Assembly: GCF_036898095.1 (NCBI RefSeq)
Contig: NC_090745.1
Location: forward strand, 78,002,130 to 78,066,129
Source of the DNA: Palaemon carinicauda
Taxonomy: Eukaryota > Arthropoda > Malacostraca > Decapoda > Palaemonidae
Length of the DNA: 64,000 nt
Direction: 5' to 3'
Shown one piece after another: positions 57,560-64,000 of this stretch. The translations under genes were made by a program, and so were the position numbers. The notes below the pieces were generated by a model that had not been told where the DNA came from, made no database searches, and was given only the letters and a program-made list of their open reading frames with translations. Positions within the stretch are counted from its first letter, which is position 1. Every line of letters starts with the position of its first letter.

Positions 57560-60410
57560 GCATATGAAAATTCTGCTATATTTCTTATGATTTTATATAA
57601 AGTGTACAGTACGTATTTCATAAACAAAGAGGAGGGACCAGTTGGAGTCGTTGAGGGTGACGTCTTCCCAATGGAGGGAAGTGCAGAATATCCCGCATGC
57701 TTGGTACTCTGGATCTCTTCATTGGGCTTCTGCCAAGGCGTTGTTATCCAATCCAGGTGAATGGCGACCAGTGTGTTTCTTGACAGGGAAATAGGATTAA
57801 TTTTTCCAGCGACGTAATGAAGGACGCAGTTGTATTCAGCCACAGGGTAGAGGTGTTGCCACTGGTGGACCAGGCAGTGGACTGTCGAGTGAAGACTTGC
57901 ACCAGGAGCATTTTGTCTGTGCGAAGGATGAAGGGCATACCTTCTAAAAAGTTGCGAAAGTGTCGGGCAGCCAAAGGCATCGCCAGCAATTTCTGGTCGA
58001 AGATAGAGTAGCCGGATTACGCTTTGTACAGTTTTCAGCTACAGAACGCCAATGGGCGTGGCAAGACTCAGGCTACCTGCTAAACGACTGCACCAATAGC
58101 AATGTCACTGGTATCGGTAGAGAGGAGAGGTGCATGTGGCAACAGATATTATGGCATTATTTGCGTTGCAGAAGGCCAGTTTTTGAAGAGGACACCACTT
58201 CAGGTATTTTGGCTTAACCTTGAGGGGGACGTAGAGGGGGCAATAGTAACGTTTATGGCTGGCAGGTACTTGCAACAATATTTGATCGTACCCAAGAATT
58301 CTTGCATTGCTTTCATGGTCGAGGGGTTGGGGAAGATCTGAATGGCTGCTACCTTCTCAGGGAAGGGGTGGACTTGTTCAGTAGTGATACAGTGCCCTAA
58401 GAATGATACCTCATTGGCGCTAAGGTTAAACTTGTCTTACCGGACTACGTGGCCGTTTTGTTTTAGGCGGTCGAGAACGATGTGTTGGTGATGGAGGTGT
58501 TCCTCTTTTTGGAAGAGAACACAAGTATGTTGTTCACATAACATACGCAGAAGGGGAGGTCCCCCTAAGATGCTCTCCTTGAGATGTTGAAAAGTAGGCC
58601 CAGCATTATTCAGGCCAAAACGGGAGTAATTGATGGTGTATGTATTGAAGGATGGTAATGGCAGTTTTGGGAATGTCTTCTGGGTTCATGAGTACTTGAT
58701 AATACTGCCTCAAAAAGGTCGAGCGTGGAGAAAACCTTCGCTTTGTGCAAGTAGAAGGTAAAATCGGCGTTGTTGGGGAGGCGTTAGTGATCCGTTTCAG
58801 TCTTCATGTTCAGACGCCTGTAATCCCAACAAAGGTGCGGGGAGCCATATTCCCTCAGGATTATGTGTAAGGGTGGTGACCATGGTCTTGAGGCCTTTTA
58901 GCAAAGTCCTATTTGCTCCATTTGGGTGAATGTTTGTTTAGTGGCTGCCAAATGATCAGGGGCCAGATACCTTAATCTGGCAAACACTGGTGGCCCCATC
59001 ATCTTTATGTGGTAATAAATACCGTGTTTGGCAGGAACCATGGGCATTTGGCGAAGTTCTAGATGGTAGACCTCCAGGTACGGTGTGAGAGTCGTAGGAA
59101 TCTGTGGGTGCGCTGATTTGGAGAGCGAAGACGTAGGGGGAGGGTTGAAGAGGTGTCAACAAGTAGGGGTCTGTGTTGTCTAACCGTCTGTAAGCAACAT
59201 CAACCAGTAAGTGAAAATTGGAGAGAAATACCACACTGAGGAAATGAAATGTGACATGAGCAACGAGAAACTTCCATTGGTATTTGGCACTCCTTAATGA
59301 TAATGTCAGGGTCTCATACCAGTTGGTAGGGATTGCAGATCAGCAAGGTTAGAATTACCACATCATGTCCTAGAGAGTGGCCTTTGTAATCGAGAATGGC
59401 AAGTACCAGCGTCTACTCAAAATCGCACGCCCATACCTACATCATGCAAAAATAAGAGTTTAGTGATAGGGGAGGCAACTGCCACAATCAATGGCCTACT
59501 TATAGGTTTTTGGTCATTGAGAACTGTTTGGACATTTCTTCACTGCTGCCACGAATCTGGAGTGGTAGTAGAATAACTGCAGCCGATGGTCGTCATTAAA
59601 TATCTGAAGAGGTCTTTCGTTGGGGGATGAGTGAAAGGTGGCATACTTGGGTGGCAGTCAGTTTTGTCACTGATTTGATAGGTCACAGGAGGGCGACTGT
59701 GTCCTACAGCATTGTATCATACTGCAGTCACGGCAGCTTCAGTTGATATTGAATAGTTGTTCTTTTCATCAGGAGTGGAGCTTTTGTGGAGGTCTTGAAG
59801 GTGGTGAATTAGCTGCCCATAAGGTGGTCGACTTTCGTCATCAAGTCTCTTTATGGAAAAATATTGACATCGGGGATGGCAGTGCACACAGTTTCTCGTA
59901 GGCGTCGCACCCAAAACGCAAGAAGTAGGTTCACATTTGAAGGAGAGCCGTTTGCGGGAGGCTGCAGGCAAGCAATACTGGTCATTTCCCTCAGGGTAAG
60001 CGACACCTTTTGGTGCTCCAACAGTTGTTGAGAGAGCTGAAAAAGCTTGTCTATACGGGTAGCTAGTGATAGTGAGTACTGCTCCAGGAGGTATGTTTTG
60101 AGGGTGTCGTACATTAATCACAAAGCCAATTGGAGATTTATGAAAAAAGTGTCCTCGGAGATCGTTGCAAGGACATAGTCTACTTTGGTGTTTGAGTGAG
60201 TTATGCCCTTCATGCCCACTGAAACTAAGCGATTGCTTCTGTACTGGCAAAGGGTGGTAGTTTCATGGATGTGGCATGTATAGAAGAGTCAGCGTTGGAG
60301 CGCGGCATCTATCAAACAGTAAGACACATCAGTGAGGGGGAAGGCAGGGGGAGCTGGCCCTCCGGTGGTCACCAATTGCGCGAAGTTGCTAATAGGTTAT
60401 AACAAAGAAA
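57560..60410 (-). pseudogene. Gypsy-type LTR retrotransposon, gag-pol relic
   Basis: Read on the minus strand. Gag: PAPPAFPLTDVSYCLIDAAL near 60.35 kb, then YDTLKTYLLEQYSLS, RIDKLFQLSQQLLEHQ and TSIACLQPPANGSPS. Protease end: YQWKFLVAHV and FLSNFHLLVDVAYRRL. RT: HIILREYGSPHLCWDYRRLN, FSTLDLF and the catalytic box CYVNNILVFS, where both Asp are Asn. RNase H: LLAMPLAARHFRNFLEGMPF and AEYNCVLHYVAGKINPI. Integrase and both LTRs are absent. Frames change many times, so this is an old 3'-truncated copy. The order gag, protease, RT, RNase H is that of Gypsy. Confidence 0.85.
58525..58554 (-). other. Gypsy RT catalytic box, mutated
   Basis: The minus strand encodes CYVNNILVFS. The family has an acidic pair after Tyr-Val; here both are Asn (AAC AAC), which two G-to-A changes would explain. 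Confidence 0.75.
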
Positions 60411-61690
60411 CGAGATGAATGCATCTAACTTTCTTTCAACAAATAGCGAATTTTCATACAAGAAATTTCAATCAAGAATGTCACAAAATTTCAAATACAC
60501 TAATGCATGAAAAGGCAAACTTAAACAGGTTATGTTATCAGTTGGGGAGAGGGGGGGGGGCAAGATAAATAAAAAACCGAAATACCATTACAGTGTACAT
60601 GTGTGTTTGAAACACATGCGGTACAATATAAAGATTGGAATGAATGACTCGTGATTTGACACATTCTTAAGAGCTTGTGCAAGTTAGCAACAATACAAAT
60701 CTGAATGGATTGCCCATCAGACATAAAGTTACTATAAAGTACTTCGGATGGTATTCAGTAGAAAGGGTTAAGGTGTGATAAATATAGTTTTTGTTCTCGA
60801 CATTCATTGTCCTTGAGGAGAAACTGTAAAATTTCATGATATTCTGCTTGCTATGCAAATATTGTTAAATGTGGTGTCTCGTAACAATATTTTGTTGTTC
60901 AGATAAAGGTCTGTAGAATACTTGGAATAGCTTGGTTCATATGATGTTGTAGATGGTGTATTTCTTTCCTGCTGATTGATATAAATTGTAGCTTGGTTGC
61001 ATGGAATGTCCTTCAGATTTAATTCAACAACCAATACTTGTCAGAGTACAGCTCCTAGATTTATTATAAAATTGTGTAATTTGCAGTTTTACCCTGTACA
61101 CAGTGGCATATAATGTCATGAAAGACGATGCTGTAGGGTATGGTTACCTGGATCGTGTATCCTAACCTTAATCAACATAATATTTCAATCGTTAAATTTC
61201 AGACATATTTCTAGAATATAATATATAACCAAAAGCTAATAGCCAATGACTATGCATTCTCATTAAACAAAAGAAAAGATTAAGAGAAAGAAGAAAAAAA
61301 AGTTACAACTGATAACCAATCCTCTTCAATCCTTCGTTGACTTATGCATCTTTCGAGGAAACGGTGAGCTTCGACATGTTCTTACTGTAACATTATGATT
61401 TAATCCGGCTGACATTCCATCAAAATTTATAATACCCTCTGTAAAACATTATCAGAGGAATAGTTTTTAACAGAACCCATTCAATTTGGTTATTTTAACG
61501 TCATTGTCTACCTTTGCTTGATCATTCAGATGGGTAATTGAATTTACTAAACTCTAATTGTTATTGCTCAAACGAACTAAAATAAAGATTTAGTCGCTTA
61601 ATGAGATCATTAGAACAATTCATTAACAATACTGAGGAAAGAAGTTTATGCATGCTGTCTTAACTACATGATTATGTTACAGAGTTTGTG
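60411..61690. other. Unannotated sequence
   Basis: It includes a G run near 60551-60560; short frames have no recognisable domain. Confidence 0.4.
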
Positions 61691-61706
61691 TGTTACATTT
61701 TATATC

Positions 61707-61715
61707 ATATATATA

Positions 61716-61795
<80 letters not shown>
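61707..61795. repeat. (TA)n microsatellite at PLE left edge
   Basis: TA array that touches the left inverted arm of a PLE. Confidence 0.96.
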
Positions 61796-61797
<2 letters not shown>

Positions 61798-61837
61798 AAA
61801 GAACCACAGGGAAAATGAAAATATGAATTATAAGAGT

Positions 61838-61872
61838 GTCCTGACTAGTTTCGTGATACTTCTTCAAAGGAC
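61838..61872 (-). ncRNA. Hammerhead-like motif, left arm
   Basis: Minus strand: stem I GTCCT with AGGAC; core TTGAAGA (first base T instead of C); short stem II GT/AC around ATC after an extra A; GAAA; palindromic ACTAGT as stem III; then C, giving the classic GTC cleavage triplet. Confidence 0.6.
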
Positions 61873-62535
61873 TTTATATTTTATAGGTACAGTAAACGTA
61901 CGAACATACATATAGAGACTTATAGAACAATAACTCTCATATACCAGCTACCTGCTCTGTTATCAGGTGTTTCCTGGGCGGATATTCAACCTCATTAAAC
62001 ACCTGCTAAGAAGGGTCATTTCTGGTGACCGGTAAACTCTTGTTTTGACTTTCAATATAATTTCTGTATATCAATAATGGTGGCCTTATCCATATAAATA
62101 TATAAGCAAAATTATATGTATGTATAAAACATATCTATATAGATAAATATATCCATAGACATATACATACGTATACACATACAGTCACTCATATACAGAC
62201 ACATGCTTAAATATATACATAGACATATACATACGTGTACACATACAGGTATACATATACTGACACTTACATAGACTTACATATACATATTTTACACATG
62301 ATTATCATGTATATATAGTTATGCACATATACCCTTATTACCATAAACATACAATTACGTATATATCATTTCTTATATATAACATAACAATATATAGTGC
62401 CAACGTACATATGTACAATATATTAAATTGTTGTACCCATCAGTGAATGGTAGCCTAGGTCTAATTATTAATTTCACAGTAACGTTAATTATTCACAGTA
62501 CATTCAGTTTTACACTAAGTGGTTAATTTTTTTTA

Positions 62536-63010
62536 TAAAGCTTGCAAATCTCTCTACATGTAAAGGCGTCGAGTTCATACATTCCATGTCCAATATTCAA
62601 GTTGTTTTTAAAGGTTTCATTTATGAAACTGTATTCTATGATGTTTCTTTCCAATAAGTTATTTGGATTAACCCATTTCTTTACACGTGACCAATTAATA
62701 ATGGGAATTTTGTCTGTAACATGGGCATAGAGTGCATTTTTATCTTGAGCATATCCGACACTTTTTTATGTTGTTTAAATTTCTTTAGGGCTTTACCAGT
62801 TTGACCAATATAGAATTTTTCATATGAATTGCATGGAATACGATATACACATCCTTTGGTAATGTTAGAAGAATTCTTTATTAAGGCTGTTTTAATTGTT
62901 TTGATACTGTTGAATGTAACATTTACATTGAAATTTTTCAACAGTTGGGGAATTTGTTTAAAAGAATTTGGCAGGTGTCTAATGAGGTTTGATCTCTGCC
63001 CAGGAAACAC
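62536..63010 (-). pseudogene. PLE GIY-YIG endonuclease relic
   Basis: The minus strand reads LLKNFNVNVTFNS, ALIKNSSNITKGCVYRIPC, KFYIGQTGKALKKFKQHKK and, after a frame change near 62690, WVNPNNLLERNIIEYSFI and GMYELDAFTC. It is the same kind of Cys-entry GIY-YIG domain as at 22-23 kb but a distinct subfamily. The RT is absent apart from the linker. Confidence 0.8.
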
Positions 63011-63124
63011 CTGATAACAGCGCAGGTAGCTGGTATGGGAGTGTCATTGTTCTATAGGTCTCTATTTGTATGTTCGTACGTTTACAGTACATATAAAATG
63101 TAAAGAAACCTTGTTCAATAAATC

Positions 63125-63161
63125 AGTCCTATGAAGAAGTATCATGAAACCACTCAGGACT
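63125..63161 (+). ncRNA. Hammerhead-like motif, right arm (decayed)
   Basis: Plus strand: stem I AGTCCT with AGGACT; core ATGAAGA (first base A); GAAA present; stem III CCACTC has lost the palindrome seen in the left arm. Confidence 0.45.
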
Positions 63162-63236
63162 TAATCTTATATTTCATATTTTCATTTTCCCTGTGGTTCT
63201 TTTGCATCGCAGCATCACGTTTCCCTGTGATTTTTA

Positions 63237-63237
<1 letters not shown>

Positions 63238-63313
<76 letters not shown>
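63238..63313. repeat. (TA)n microsatellite at PLE right edge
   Basis: TA array beyond the right arm. Confidence 0.96.
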
Positions 63314-63316
<3 letters not shown>

Positions 63317-63354
63317 AGCAACAGACCATTCAAAGAGAAAGAACTCAGAAATAT

Positions 63355-63530
63355 CAATTCATGCCTGGGGTTGGGCCAGTTTTCATCACCACGCTGACCA
63401 GTGCGGATTGGTGATGGTGGGTGATTATCATCTAATCGCTCATAGTAAACCAAAACCAGCCTAGTGTGGACGGCCTTGACAGTACAGCTTTCCTAATTAT
63501 TGCGATGCAGATGCATAAACCCTTCCACCA
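63355..63530 (-). repeat. Interspersed repeat R2, copy 4
   Basis: The minus strand has GGGTTTATGCATCTGCATCG, GAAAGCTGTACTGTCAAGGC, CTATGAGCGATTAGATGA and CACCCACCATCACCAATCC, in the order of copy 1. Confidence 0.75.
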
Positions 63531-63564
63531 TGATAGCTATCTCCACTCAAAGAGGGATACGTAT

Positions 63565-63569
<5 letters not shown>

Positions 63570-63650
<81 letters not shown>

Positions 63651-63681
63651 GTATTTAAATAGATAATTAAATATATATGTA

Positions 63682-63765
<84 letters not shown>

Positions 63766-63775
63766 CATACATACC
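63570..63775. repeat. (CA)n and (TA)n arrays
   Basis: CA units followed by two TA blocks split by a short AT-rich spacer, ending in ACATAC units. Confidence 0.95.
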
Positions 63776-63849
63776 ATACATTTACAAATTGTGTAGGGCT
63801 TAATATCAATGAGAAATACCTTAACAACTTATGATTTGCATATGAAATA

Positions 63850-64000
63850 GTTGTTTAGTGAGGCATGGGAGTAATGACAAAAGATGATACAGTATTTAAA
63901 TAGAGAAATGAGAAATGCAGGACTGAAAATAAATAAGAGTAAAATTAAGAATGAAATGCAGAGACAACAAATATTGGTTATGGATGAGCCTCAAAAGATT
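63850..64000 (+). pseudogene. RTE-like fragment, runs off the window
   Basis: The frame reads MRNAGLKINKSKIKNEMQ, then RQQILVMDEPQKI. It aligns with the start of the minus-strand copy at about 30.06-29.95 kb (KTKIM...RVMGEPLGILNEYKYLG). The continuation lies outside the window. Confidence 0.6.

Larger units (their letters stand above)
61796..63215 (-). mobile_element. Palindromic Penelope-like element remnant
   Basis: The left arm (about 61796-61985) and right arm (about 62993-63212) are inverted copies. Both contain AAAAGAACCACAGGGAAAAT, GTAAACGTACGAACATAC, ACCAGCTACCTGC and ATCAGGTGTTTCCTGGGC in the left-arm sense. Between them is a GIY-YIG nuclease relic on the minus strand. Each arm carries a hammerhead-like motif, and TA arrays bound both sides. 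Inverted pseudo-LTRs are known for PLEs. Confidence 0.8.

Noticed and set aside
59717..60250. 177-codon minus-strand frame near the Gypsy Gag
   Set aside because: The Gag homology (YDTLKTYLLEQYSLS) is in a different frame; this longer frame is a shadow.

Overview
This window is AT-rich animal DNA made almost entirely of transposable-element remains and microsatellites. I could not identify one convincing host gene. I infer a decapod crustacean (shrimp or prawn type). The basis is very dense (TA)n and (GA)n arrays, a tRNA-derived SINE ending in (TA)n, Penelope-like elements (PLEs) with hammerhead-ribozyme-like ends, a DIRS element, a PIF/Harbinger element carrying a MADF-BESS gene, and short interspersed repeats ending in (TAA)n. 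This is family-level inference, not a species call. By hand tally, TA-type arrays cover roughly 4 kb (about 6%).

Layout. 1-6 kb: an RTE-like fragment, a dead Tc1/mariner transposase, an LTR-like repeat and an L2/CR1-like reverse transcriptase (RT) relic. 6-13 kb: long microsatellites and a PLE fragment. 13-15 kb: a diverged DIRS 5' end joined to repeat family R1. 15.4-20.6 kb: an RTE-like element split by a 3.6-kb PIF/Harbinger transposon, in which transposase and MADF-BESS exons interleave on opposite strands. 20.8-24.9 kb: RTE debris and a nested inverted repeat with two head-to-head PLE copies. 25-37 kb: decayed RTE and other non-LTR pieces, R1 copies and a SINE. 37-39.6 kb: a ribozyme-like relic, TA arrays and a second LTR-like repeat. 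39.65-48.4 kb: a nearly complete but broken DIRS-type tyrosine-recombinase retrotransposon. 48-57 kb: mostly unrecognised DNA, R1 copies and a 357-bp tandem duplication. 57.6-60.4 kb: a dead Gypsy element lacking integrase. 61.7-63.3 kb: another palindromic PLE. The last 150 bp begin another RTE copy.

The most interesting signals are three. (1) Hammerhead-ribozyme-like motifs sit at the ends of PLE copies; two are near-intact 44-mers in opposite orientation. (2) The DIRS element has 330-bp inverted terminal repeats that differ at one base, plus an internal complementary region that spells the circle junction, while its RT active site is deleted. (3) The PIF element has an antisense partner gene with exons inside the transposase intron. 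The elements share no pathway; each mobilises itself or is dead. The recurring theme is that TE ends abut (TA)n tracts.
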